The position numbers and the translations under genes are program-made. A stretch of DNA of 5,208 nucleotides, from NCBI GenBank assembly GCA_959596495.1, contig CAUFXK010000103.1, positions 1-5,208 on the forward strand, given 5' to 3'. Below the pieces are notes generated by a model. The model was given only the letters and a program-made list of their open reading frames with translations. It was not told the origin of the DNA and ran no database searches. How positions within the stretch are numbered: the stretch's first letter is position 1; each line of letters opens with the position of its first letter. Origin of the DNA: an uncultured Collinsella sp. Its GTDB lineage: Bacteria > Actinomycetota > Coriobacteriia > Coriobacteriales > Coriobacteriaceae. Below, piece after piece: positions 1-5,208 of the stretch.

Positions 1-1422
1 GGCGTGGACCTCTAGGCTGCCACCCAGATCTTGCGCGACATGCCTCATACCTGGGATACCCGTTCCCTCGCGATACGATACGGGGGCCGGCGCGCCGTCA
101 TTAGAGATGGTCATGCGCGCGATGTCGCATCCGTTCGACTCCTCCTGCCACAGGTGCACATGGACCTGGTGGGCCTGCGCGTGCTTGGTGGCGTTGGTCG
201 AGGCCTCGCGGATAATCTGCAAAAAGGCCGCCGCGACACGCGTGTCCTCGGGAAGCGACCCCTCTACATCAATCTGCACGCTCACCAGACCAAAGGCATG
301 AATGATATCGCCGAGCTGCTCCGCCGGCTCGCTGTCGCCGCCGCTGCGTAAGTCGTCGGAGATTGTGCGCAGCAGCGGATCGATCTGCTCGAGCGATTCG
401 TCGTCAAGGCGACCCTCCTCCAGATAGCGATGGAGGATGGACAGGCGCTGACCGATTACATCGTGCACGCGGGCGCGCATGCGCAGGTAGGCAGCATTGT
501 CGGCGACCTTTTTGACCTCTTCGATCTGGGACTGGAGCTCTTGACCCGCAAGCTCAAGCAGGTGGTTGGCTTGCGCCAAGCGGTCATGAGCATGCGCGTA
601 CTCTGTCACATCAAGACCGATAATGCGCTCGAACGAACGGCCCGAAACCATAACACGATCGCACACAAATAGGCGAATCTCGGCGGGAGAGACCTCGACC
701 ACCGCACGCGCCTCACCAAAGCGGTCCAGATTAATCCGCACACGGTTCCTGCTACTTTCGGGCATTTGCATGCTAAGTTTGCGCAGGTCGTTCCATGTGC
801 TGCTCATGTCGCGCAGATCGGTTGGCATATGAAGTTCCACCAGGTTTTTGCGCATGCAGCGGTTCATGAGCAGCGGACGGCCCCTCGGGTCTAGATACAG
901 GATGCCCACGGGAATCACGTTGATGGTCTCGATCGTCGAGAACGTGGTGATATCCTCCTGGCGGTTACGGACGTCCATCAAGAGCGCCGCGATGGAACGG
1001 AACAGGAAGAACGCTCCCTCTGCGATAAGGACAACGGTCCATGCCGAGCCCATGGCAAAAACCACCGGTGGTGTAACGGCGACAACAAGCAGCAGCTCGA
1101 CCAGCATGACGGGGCGACGATAGTGCACCATAAGTACCACGCCATAGGCAAAAATCGCGGCATTGAGCCACAACGCTCCGCCCATTGCCCTGGCGCAAAC
1201 GTCAAGCGGCGCCACCAGATACGAGCCAGACGACGCGAATAAGATGAGCGCCGAAATCATCAGGTGAAGCACAAGGCTCGCCTCGTAGGCGCAAATCACC
1301 TTACGGTTATAGGACGAGCGGCGCGATGCGATGAGCGGGACGTGGATCGTCTGCAGGCACGCAGCCAGGGCAAAGACAACATCGAGCGCAACAATTTGGG
1401 GAAGAATGAGCGAAATCCGCAT
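1..1422 (-). CDS. Membrane sensor histidine kinase, NarX/DesK (HPK7) class, C-terminus cut by window edge
   Basis: The kinase half of a two-component system, predicted to autophosphorylate on histidine and pass the phosphate to a response regulator, probably of the LuxR/NarL type. The 474 visible residues start with about five membrane segments (roughly 4-25, 45-63, 83-100, 104-124, 127-149). A PAS-like stretch follows at about 160-275 (IPVGILYLDPRGRPLLMN), then a helical linker at about 277-315. The phospho-acceptor region RARVHDVIGQRLSIL puts the likely histidine at H320. The ATPase domain shows an N box (REASTNATKHA, N410), a G1 box (SNDGAP, 440-445) and a G2 box (GTGIPGMR, 453-460). The reading frame runs off the left edge; from family lengths only a short tail should be missing. 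The start is the ATG two bases after the stop of the upstream sensor gene, with a GGGTGA ribosome site, which suggests translational coupling. The signal sensed is unknown. The kinase call is firm, the partner regulator inferred. Confidence 0.93.
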   Translation of the reverse strand, partial: MRISLILPQIVALDVVFALAACLQTIHVPLIASRRSSYNRKVICAYEASLVLHLMISALILFASSGSYLVAPLDVCARAMGGALWLNAAIFAYGVVLMVHYRRPVMLVELLLVVAVTPPVVFAMGSAWTVVLIAEGAFFLFRSIAALLMDVRNRQEDITTFSTIETINVIPVGILYLDPRGRPLLMNRCMRKNLVELHMPTDLRDMSSTWNDLRKLSMQMPESSRNRVRINLDRFGEARAVVEVSPAEIRLFVCDRVMVSGRSFERIIGLDVTEYAHAHDRLAQANHLLELAGQELQSQIEEVKKVADNAAYLRMRARVHDVIGQRLSILHRYLEEGRLDDESLEQIDPLLRTISDDLRSGGDSEPAEQLGDIIHAFGLVSVQIDVEGSLPEDTRVAAAFLQIIREASTNATKHAQAHQVHVHLWQEESNGCDIARMTISNDGAPAPVSYREGTGIPGMRHVAQDLGGSLEVHA

Positions 1423-1424
1423 CG

Positions 1425-3224
1425 TCACTCACCCGCCCTCGGCATCAAGACGATCATGCGCAGCTGGCCGGGCTCGCCCTCAAAGCGGTATGCCACGTTG
1501 CGCCCTTGCAGAGCGCTTTCGAGCTCTTGCGCAGCGGGCGTCTGCGAAAGATCTTCATCATCGTTGGAAAAAAGCGTGGCGCGCAGCTCGACACTGCATC
1601 GGTCATGGTCGCCCAAGTGATACATAAGCGCCGGATGGCCGGTGGTGTAGGCGAAAAACGCGAAGTCATACACGCAGTCGTACAGGGCGCTTACCGTACT
1701 GGCGTGCAACGGGCGCCGTATGGCGATAATCGAGGCGCAATCGATATCGATGGTGCGCAGGTCACTTGCGAGCTCGTTGGCGATGAGCTGAATGCGATCG
1801 CGATCAAAACCGCTCTCCCCGTGCTGTGCCAACGTGAGCGACCCCTTGCGCTTGCAATAGGCGACGAGCATCTTGGCGCGCTGCAGCATGCGGTAACGCT
1901 CGTGCGAAGATGCCTCGTCGGTCAACGGCGGCAGCGAGCTCAGCAGGTCGTACATCCCTTCGAGCGCGCGGGCAAGCGCCTGGTCCACGTCTTGGACCAG
2001 CAAGGTCTCGGCTTCTTGATCTGCCAAATGCGTCTTAAGGTCGTAGTCGGCGGCGAGCAGCTCGTTTTGACGCTGCAGCTCCATGCGACGATGTGCCAGT
2101 TCACGGTTAAGCTCGTCGAGCTCCGACACGTCTTGGGCAAGCAGCGCCGATCCACCCAGCAGCGGAAAGGCACGATACATTACATCGGGATCGGACGCCA
2201 CGGCAAAGGCATGGGCGCGGCCGTGCTCCTGGGTCCGCAACTCCTCGCGCACACCTACCGGCATTGGCTTTGACACCGGCGTGGCATAGACCTCCTGCAG
2301 GTCGCGCGTTAGAACTTTGAGGTCAAGCGGCAAGGTGTCGAAGATGCCGGCGATGTCGTGATACGACGGAATGACACCGCAATCGAGACAGATTTCCATC
2401 GCCACCACGCACAGGACGCAATAGACGAGCGAAAAGTTGAGCCTCCATGCCCAGGGCACGCGCAACGCATACGAGATGGCAAAGAATGCGCCACCCAGCA
2501 GTACGAGCGCCGCCGTGCCCGAGAAACGCTGGATGCGAAAGGATGAGGACCGACCAACCAGGATAAAAAAGGCCACAAAGTCAAAGGCCGTCCACACGAG
2601 GACGGCGAAATAACCCCAGCCGTACGTGTAATCGTTGCTCCAGGTGTCGCTTGTGCGGTCAAAGCGGAAGACCTGCTGGTGAAAATCGTTGGTGAGCACA
2701 AATCCGATAAGCAGGATGGCCACAATCCACAGCGCAGCGCAGTAGCGGCGACCCAGACGGTGTTGCTCCAGGCCCGCAAGGCGCAGACCACACAACTGGT
2801 AGAGCAGCGGAATGAGCGTCATGGGCACGTAGTACAGGTACCACAGCACGGTGGCATAGAACGGCGTGAACGACTTGTACTTGAGAATGACTTCGATCAT
2901 CCACAGGGCGCAGATGGTGGCGACGGCAACAAGGCGGCGACGCAACACATAGTCCAAACAGCGCAGATAGACCGATACGCCCCAGATCGAAAATACAATT
3001 GCGGCGACAAGCAGCGGGAGAGAGCTCGAATGGGCGAGCGCATCCACGACCTCTTCGGACACCTTGCTATAGGCGGGCACGGCGTTAGAAAGTTTGGGGT
3101 CGAAGGCGAACAGCGCCGGCAAGACCGCCAAAAGCATGAGGAACAGCGCGGTGATGGCGCCGGCGATAGCAAAGACGCGATGACGGTACACCTGATGTGT
3201 TATGCCAACAAGGAATCGCGGCAT
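1425..3224 (-). CDS. 7TM sensor protein with degenerate histidine-kinase-like cytoplasmic region
   Basis: A 599-residue membrane protein. The N-terminal half has seven or eight hydrophobic segments (about 17-40, 68-86, 97-115, 122-145, 161-178, 203-224, 236-254, 264-283). It carries motifs I associate with the HisKA_7TM sensor domain: YYVPMTLIPLL at 131-141 and LTNDFHQQVFRF at 177-188. The cytoplasmic part has a PAS-like stretch (about 310-365), a coiled coil (366-405) and a region shaped like a dimerisation and ATPase domain. The expected histidine box reads LLVQDVDQALARAL (about 408-421), with Gln where the neighbouring kinase has His, and no N or G boxes are recognisable. It is therefore probably a non-catalytic sensor that works with the kinase encoded immediately downstream. 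I chose the ATG at 3224 because TM1 follows closely and an AGG lies 9 bases upstream. In-frame ATGs at 3308 (627 residues; AAAGGG too close) and 3377 (650 residues; inside a repeat) are alternatives. The gene is firm, its exact role inferred. Confidence 0.85.
   Translation of the reverse strand: MPRFLVGITHQVYRHRVFAIAGAITALFLMLLAVLPALFAFDPKLSNAVPAYSKVSEEVVDALAHSSSLPLLVAAIVFSIWGVSVYLRCLDYVLRRRLVAVATICALWMIEVILKYKSFTPFYATVLWYLYYVPMTLIPLLYQLCGLRLAGLEQHRLGRRYCAALWIVAILLIGFVLTNDFHQQVFRFDRTSDTWSNDYTYGWGYFAVLVWTAFDFVAFFILVGRSSSFRIQRFSGTAALVLLGGAFFAISYALRVPWAWRLNFSLVYCVLCVVAMEICLDCGVIPSYHDIAGIFDTLPLDLKVLTRDLQEVYATPVSKPMPVGVREELRTQEHGRAHAFAVASDPDVMYRAFPLLGGSALLAQDVSELDELNRELAHRRMELQRQNELLAADYDLKTHLADQEAETLLVQDVDQALARALEGMYDLLSSLPPLTDEASSHERYRMLQRAKMLVAYCKRKGSLTLAQHGESGFDRDRIQLIANELASDLRTIDIDCASIIAIRRPLHASTVSALYDCVYDFAFFAYTTGHPALMYHLGDHDRCSVELRATLFSNDDEDLSQTPAAQELESALQGRNVAYRFEGEPGQLRMIVLMPRAGE
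1429..1434 (-). promoter_or_regulatory. Ribosome binding site of the histidine kinase, inside the end of the sensor gene
   Basis: On the minus strand GGGTGA overlaps the last codons of the 7TM sensor gene and matches the GGTGA part of the consensus AGGAGGTGAT. From its last GG to the kinase ATG (1420-1422) there are nine bases, a normal spacing. With the sensor's TGA only two bases before that ATG, ribosomes finishing the sensor can reinitiate on the kinase. This supports one operon and a roughly fixed sensor-to-kinase ratio. Confidence 0.6.
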
Positions 3225-3353
3225 GGCGAAGAGCCTGCCACCCCTGGGATCCGCAACTGGCGCGGTCCGGGCGGCCGCGTGGCCGATATGTCGCTCGCGG
3301 GTACCCATAGTCCCTTTAGTGTACCGACAGATGGGCCGAAAAAGCGGGCCGCA

Positions 3354-3422
3354 TGTCCCAAAATCCGCAGACGGCAAAGGGTGTCCCCAGGTGCCGAAAC
3401 AAAAGGAACGTCCCTAAGTGCC
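3354..3422. repeat. Degenerate GTCCC/GTGCC repeat units, REP-like
   Basis: Three GTCCC cores at 3355, 3383 and 3410 are spaced 28 and 27 bases apart. Two of them are followed by a GTGCC: GTGTCCCCAGGTGCC at 3381-3395 and ACGTCCCTAAGTGCC at 3408-3422. Read on the minus strand these become GGCAC followed by GGGAC. A further GTCCC at 3310 is out of phase by 45 bases. GGCAC/GGGAC motifs of this kind resemble the dispersed intergenic elements linked with REP-associated (RAYT) transposases in other bacteria; that link is from memory and is inference here. No transposase gene is present in the window. Confidence 0.55.
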
Positions 3423-3443
3423 AACTCAAACAGTAGGTGTTTA

Positions 3444-3535
3444 ATCTGTTTCGTTAATTAAAATGCGTAAATTTGGTTAATCAAAAAAGCAAAATCTGGT
3501 TAAATGTAAACTGTAAATTTGGTTAAACGCGCTGG
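3444..3535 (+). repeat. Array of four 23-bp direct repeats before the ATPase gene
   Basis: The 14-mer GTAAATTTGGTTAA occurs exactly at 3467-3480 and again at 3513-3526. A variant, CAAAATCTGGTTAA, sits at 3490-3503 with 11 of 14 matches. A weaker copy, ATCTGTTTCGTTAA, sits at 3444-3457 with 9 of 14 matches. All four begin exactly 23 bases apart, about two helical turns, so a protein would see them on the same face of the DNA. The conserved core is TTTGGTTAA and the rest of each unit is AT-rich and variable. The last unit ends only 17 bases before the ATG at 3553. The array is directly visible. Possible roles are an operator bound by the ATPase itself or by a host regulator, part of the promoter, or a target site for mobility or DNA cleavage. 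It lacks long conserved repeats and spacers, so it is not CRISPR. Confidence 0.85.
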
Positions 3536-3542
3536 TAGCAAT

Positions 3543-3548
3543 GGTGAT
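3543..3548 (+). promoter_or_regulatory. Ribosome binding site that favours the ATG at 3553
   Basis: GGTGAT matches the downstream half of the consensus AGGAGGTGAT. Its GG pair lies eight bases before the ATG at 3553. The upstream in-frame ATG at 3541 overlaps this region and has no comparable site in front of it (CTGGTAGCA). The protein beginning MPKKYYTRIVENEL also matches the usual beginning of this family, so the later start is preferred. Confidence 0.55.
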
Positions 3549-3552
3549 TAAT

Positions 3553-4818
3553 ATGCCAAAAAAGTACTACACCAGAATTGTCGAAAATGAGCTCGACCAG
3601 CTGCTGGGTATATTCGGTGCCGTTCTCATCGAAGGACCGAAATGGTGTGGAAAGACGACCACGGCCGAGACCCGTGCGGCGTCCAGGCTCCTTCTCATGG
3701 ACCCGTCCCGCAACTTCGAGAATCGCTTACGCGCCGAGACGGATCCGGCTCTTGCCGTTTCCGGCGAGGTGCCGCGGCTGATTGACGAGTGGCAGGAGGT
3801 TCCGAAACTTTGGGACGCGGCACGGTTTGAGTGTGACAACCGTGGCGGCGAGCCTGGCCAGTTCATATTTACGGGGTCGGCGACGCCGCGAGACGACGAA
3901 CGCCCGATGCACAGCGGCGCTGGAAGGTTCGCCAAACTGCGCATGGATACCATGACGCTTTTCGAACTTGGGAAATCCAGCGGTGCGGTTAAGCTGTCGG
4001 GCATAATTTCTGGCGAAAAGTTCAATGGCGCTTTTGGGTCGCTGGATTCTGCCTCGATTGCCGAGTGCGTTGTTCGTGGTGGATGGCCCGCGGCGGTCGG
4101 ACACGATGCACAGGCTGCGTCCGCGATGGCCAAACGCTACATCGGCATAGTCGCCGAAGAAGATTTGTCCCGTGTCGACGGCTCTCGCCGCGACCCTGAA
4201 AAGGTCAAAGCTGTCATTGAATCGCTTGCGCGCAATGAATCCACTTTGGCGACGCTCAAGACGCTCGTAGCCGATCTTGGCGGAGAGGTGTCGAGACAGA
4301 CGGCGGCATCGTATATATCTCTTCTCGCACGGGTTAGCTTCGTTCGCGATATTCCCGCGTGGAATCCAGCAATGAGATCTCCGGTGCACTTAAGAGAATC
4401 AAAGAAGCATCATCTCGCCGACCCGTCGCTGGCGGCCGCTGCGCTCGGGGCGACTCCGGAGACTTTGCTGTTAGATTTCAAGACGCTTGGACTACTTTTC
4501 GAATCGTTGGCCCTTCATGATTTGTGGGTTTATGCGCGAGCAAATGGAATGAGTATCTATCACTATCACGATTCTCGCGATCTAGAGGTCGATGCAGTCA
4601 TTGCGGCTCCCGGTGGAACGTGGATTCCGATCGAAGTTAAACTCAGCTCTGCTCAAATCGAAGAGGCGTCTGACAGTCTTGTTGCTGTCGAAAAACGTAT
4701 GGTTGCTGCTGGAAACACCCCGCCGGTTTCGAAAGTCGCAATCATTGGATTTGGCTCACAAGCCTATGTCACTGACCGCGGCGTCCAAGTTGTTCCGTTG
4801 GATGTTCTCGCGCCGTAG
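3553..4818 (+). CDS. AAA_14/DUF4143 family ATPase with PD-(D/E)XK-like C-terminal domain (COG1373)
   Basis: A complete 421-residue protein. The ATPase core comes first: Walker A GPKWCGKTT at 28-36 (K34), Walker B LIDEWQ at 76-81 (D78, E79), a sensor-like TGSATP at 107-112 and a conserved SGAGRF at 121-126. From about residue 200 onward it matches DUF4143: a helix-turn-helix-like stretch (about 241-268), HLADPSLAAAALG at 287-299, FESLALHDL at 316-324, then DLEVD (343-347) and IPIEVKLS (358-365). The last motifs, with E317, D347, E361 and K363, fit a PD-(D/E)XK nuclease-type active site. The length is normal and no frameshift is visible. The family is widespread as single genes, and its function is not settled; nuclease activity is predicted, not known. 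The gene is convergent with the glycosidase and divergent from the sensor, and it directly follows the 23-bp repeat array. AT content rises toward its 3' end compared with the minus-strand genes, suggesting transfer. An earlier ATG at 3541 would add four residues. Confidence 0.93.
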   Translation: MPKKYYTRIVENELDQLLGIFGAVLIEGPKWCGKTTTAETRAASRLLLMDPSRNFENRLRAETDPALAVSGEVPRLIDEWQEVPKLWDAARFECDNRGGEPGQFIFTGSATPRDDERPMHSGAGRFAKLRMDTMTLFELGKSSGAVKLSGIISGEKFNGAFGSLDSASIAECVVRGGWPAAVGHDAQAASAMAKRYIGIVAEEDLSRVDGSRRDPEKVKAVIESLARNESTLATLKTLVADLGGEVSRQTAASYISLLARVSFVRDIPAWNPAMRSPVHLRESKKHHLADPSLAAAALGATPETLLLDFKTLGLLFESLALHDLWVYARANGMSIYHYHDSRDLEVDAVIAAPGGTWIPIEVKLSSAQIEEASDSLVAVEKRMVAAGNTPPVSKVAIIGFGSQAYVTDRGVQVVPLDVLAP

Positions 4819-4830
4819 TGCAATTGCAAG

Positions 4831-4863
4831 CTTTCACTTCTTTTGCTTTCTTTCACTTCTTTT
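4831..4863. repeat. 14-bp pyrimidine-rich direct repeat after the ATPase gene
   Basis: CTTTCACTTCTTTT is present exactly twice, at 4831-4844 and 4850-4863, with a 19-base period. It lies between the ATPase stop and the hairpin terminator, just after a perfect 10-bp palindrome TGCAATTGCA (4819-4828). It could be a chance product of a pyrimidine-rich tract, a protein-binding site, or a short duplication. No coding role is visible. Confidence 0.6.
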
Positions 4864-4870
4864 AACAAAA

Positions 4871-4901
4871 CGCCCGGCGGGCATTAACTGCTCGCCGGGC
4901 G
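4871..4901 (-). terminator. Strong intrinsic terminator for the 6-phospho-beta-glucosidase gene
   Basis: A 12-bp stem pairs 4871-4882 with 4890-4901 around the 7-base loop ATTAACT. The arms CGCCCGGCGGGC and GCTCGCCGGGCG pair fully apart from one G-T wobble. On the minus strand the hairpin is followed by TTTTGTTAAAA (from 4870 downward), a reasonable U-rich tail, so it fits termination of the leftward glycosidase transcript. On the plus strand the following bases CCTTGG are poor in T. It may still stop transcription from the ATPase gene partly, since the two genes converge here. Confidence 0.8.
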
Positions 4902-4927
4902 CCTTGGTTAGGAAGCTATAGCCGCTG

Positions 4928-4972
4928 GGAAAGCCTAGGACAGGTCTGCAAGATTTGAGACTAGGGTTTTCC
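4928..4972. other. Imperfect hairpin within the intergenic element
   Basis: GGAAAGCCTAG at 4928-4938 can pair with CTAGGGTTTTCC at 4961-4972, leaving one bulged or mismatched base and a loop of about 22 bases. Its left arm lies inside the left 16-bp repeat, so the right repeat copy could compete for the same partner. It may be a structural part of the 3' untranslated RNA; function is unknown. Confidence 0.45.
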
Positions 4973-5005
4973 AGGTGCCGCAGATTGGGTCGAATGAGGA
5001 GCGCC

Positions 5006-5022
5006 GCGTACTTAAGGTACGC
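5006..5022. other. Short palindrome GCGTAC-TTAAG-GTACGC
   Basis: A perfect 6-bp inverted repeat, GCGTAC at 5006-5011 and GTACGC at 5017-5022, with a 5-base centre. It sits in the middle of the element bounded by 16-bp repeats, 41 bases past the glycosidase stop on the minus strand. It could be an RNA hairpin or a protein-binding palindrome. No U tract follows on either strand, so it is not a terminator by itself. Confidence 0.5.
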
Positions 5023-5062
5023 AAGCGACAAATGAGGCCCAAGGTGCCGTGGCTGGGAAAGC

Positions 5063-5208
5063 CTAGGCCAAATCTTCGCCGTTCGTCTCGATGACGTGTT
5101 TGTACCAGTCAAAGCTCTTCTTTTTGGAACGCTTGAGGGTGCCGTTGCCCGCGTCGTCGCGGTCGACGTAGATAAAGCCGTAGCGCTTGGACATCTCGCC
5201 CGTGCCGG
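5063..5208 (-). CDS. 6-phospho-beta-glucosidase (glycoside hydrolase family 1), C-terminal end only
   Basis: The last 47 residues of a protein that enters from the right edge. They include RYGFIYVDRDDAGNGTLKR followed by KKKSFDWYKHVIETNGEDLA. This is the typical end of GH1 enzymes of the BglA/AscB 6-phospho-beta-glucosidase type, with the RYGF-YVD strand, the basic K-R-KKKSF segment and the final WYK-VI helix. These cytoplasmic enzymes hydrolyse phosphorylated beta-glucosides such as cellobiose phosphate after uptake by a PTS transporter. The catalytic glutamates lie outside the window. The TAG stop sits within a 16-bp repeat, and a strong terminator lies about 160 bases downstream. A PTS transporter or a BglG/LicT-type antiterminator is often nearby in such loci, but none is visible here. 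The GH1 call is firm, and substrate detail follows family similarity. Confidence 0.9.
   Translation of the reverse strand, partial: GTGEMSKRYGFIYVDRDDAGNGTLKRSKKKSFDWYKHVIETNGEDLA

Larger units (their letters stand above)
3225..3540. other. Intergenic region between divergent sensor and ATPase genes
   Basis: This stretch of just over 300 bases separates two divergently transcribed genes and has two different compositions. From 3225 to about 3422 it is GC-rich; it may code for an N-terminal extension of the 7TM protein if a start at 3308 is used, and it contains degenerate GTCCC repeats. From about 3423 to 3530 it turns abruptly AT-rich and holds the 23-bp repeat array. Promoters for both genes should lie here, but I could not fix one with confidence. 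The sharp change in composition suggests that the AT-rich part arrived together with the ATPase gene. Confidence 0.6.
4924..5067. repeat. Intergenic element bounded by 16-bp direct repeats
   Basis: GCTGGGAAAGCCTAGG occurs exactly at 4924-4939 and at 5052-5067, 128 bases apart. Between the copies are further short repeats: AGGTGCCG at 4973-4980 and 5043-5050, and AATGAGG at 4993-4999 and 5031-5037. The right copy contains the TAG stop codon of the glycosidase (5063-5065). The layout suggests either a dispersed intergenic repeat element of this genus or a local duplication. It would be transcribed as part of the glycosidase 3' untranslated region. I have the impression that similar sequences recur in Collinsella genomes but cannot verify it. 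Confidence 0.65.

Noticed and set aside
1506..2273. Plus-strand open frame of 255 codons opposite the sensor's cytoplasmic region
   Set aside because: No recognisable domain, and it is fully antisense to a coding sequence with convincing domain structure.
3313..3318. TACACT on the minus strand as a -10 box for the sensor gene
   Set aside because: No convincing -35 hexamer lies at 16-18 bases, and transcription would start almost on the ATG at 3308. It remains only a weak possibility.
2679..3461. Plus-strand open frame of 260 codons opposite the 7TM sensor gene
   Set aside because: It is antisense to a strong membrane-protein frame and reads as low-information Gln/Arg/Gly/His-rich sequence. 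This is typical of reverse-strand shadows in GC-rich genes.
3444..3535. CRISPR array
   Set aside because: The repeats are 23-bp head-to-tail units with degenerate cores and no unique spacers, and no cas genes are visible.
3727..4389. Minus-strand open frame of 220 codons within the ATPase gene
   Set aside because: It is Arg-rich without motifs and lies opposite the complete ATPase with its conserved motifs. The minus frame at 3567-4133 is rejected for the same reason.
4904..4910. TTGGTTA after the terminator as an extra copy of the upstream repeat core
   Set aside because: Only seven bases match, the context differs and it is out of any 23-base phase, so chance explains it.
4834..5112. Minus-strand open frame of 92 codons overlapping the glycosidase end
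   Set aside because: It runs through the terminator hairpin and repeats, and overlaps the true GH1 frame out of phase.

Overview
The window looks like chromosome from a GC-rich gut actinobacterium of the class Coriobacteriia, with Collinsella or a relative most likely. That assignment is inference. It rests on the high GC content of the genes, on the style of the paired 7TM sensor and histidine kinase, and on the neighbouring 6-phospho-beta-glucosidase. No rRNA or other marker is present to prove it.

Left part (1-3224, minus strand): two genes transcribed leftwards and separated by only 2 bases. The upstream gene encodes a membrane protein with an N-terminal 7TM sensor region (HisKA_7TM type) and a cytoplasmic part that resembles a histidine kinase but lacks its catalytic motifs. 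The downstream gene encodes a membrane histidine kinase of the NarX/DesK (HPK7) class with intact H, N and G boxes, cut by the window's left edge. They probably form a split sensor-plus-kinase module, and a response regulator gene would be expected just beyond the left edge.

Middle (3225-3552): an intergenic region in two parts. The GC-rich part next to the sensor gene holds degenerate GTCCC-containing repeats of the REP-like kind. The sharply AT-rich part holds an array of 23-bp direct repeats (two nearly perfect and two degenerate units) ending just before the next gene.

Right-centre (3553-4818, plus strand): a complete AAA_14/DUF4143 (COG1373) ATPase with Walker A and B motifs and a C-terminal PD-(D/E)XK-like motif set. 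It is transcribed against its neighbours, is flanked by repeats on both sides, and looks like a stand-alone accessory gene inserted between housekeeping-type genes.

Right end (4819-5208): a convergent intergenic region with a 14-bp pyrimidine-rich repeat, a strong hairpin terminator serving the minus-strand gene, two more hairpins and a 16-bp direct repeat. One copy of that repeat contains the stop codon of the last gene. That gene, on the minus strand, is the C-terminal end of a GH1 6-phospho-beta-glucosidase.

The most interesting feature is the 23-bp repeat array joined to the ATPase gene. It could be an autoregulatory operator or the target site of this poorly understood ATPase family.
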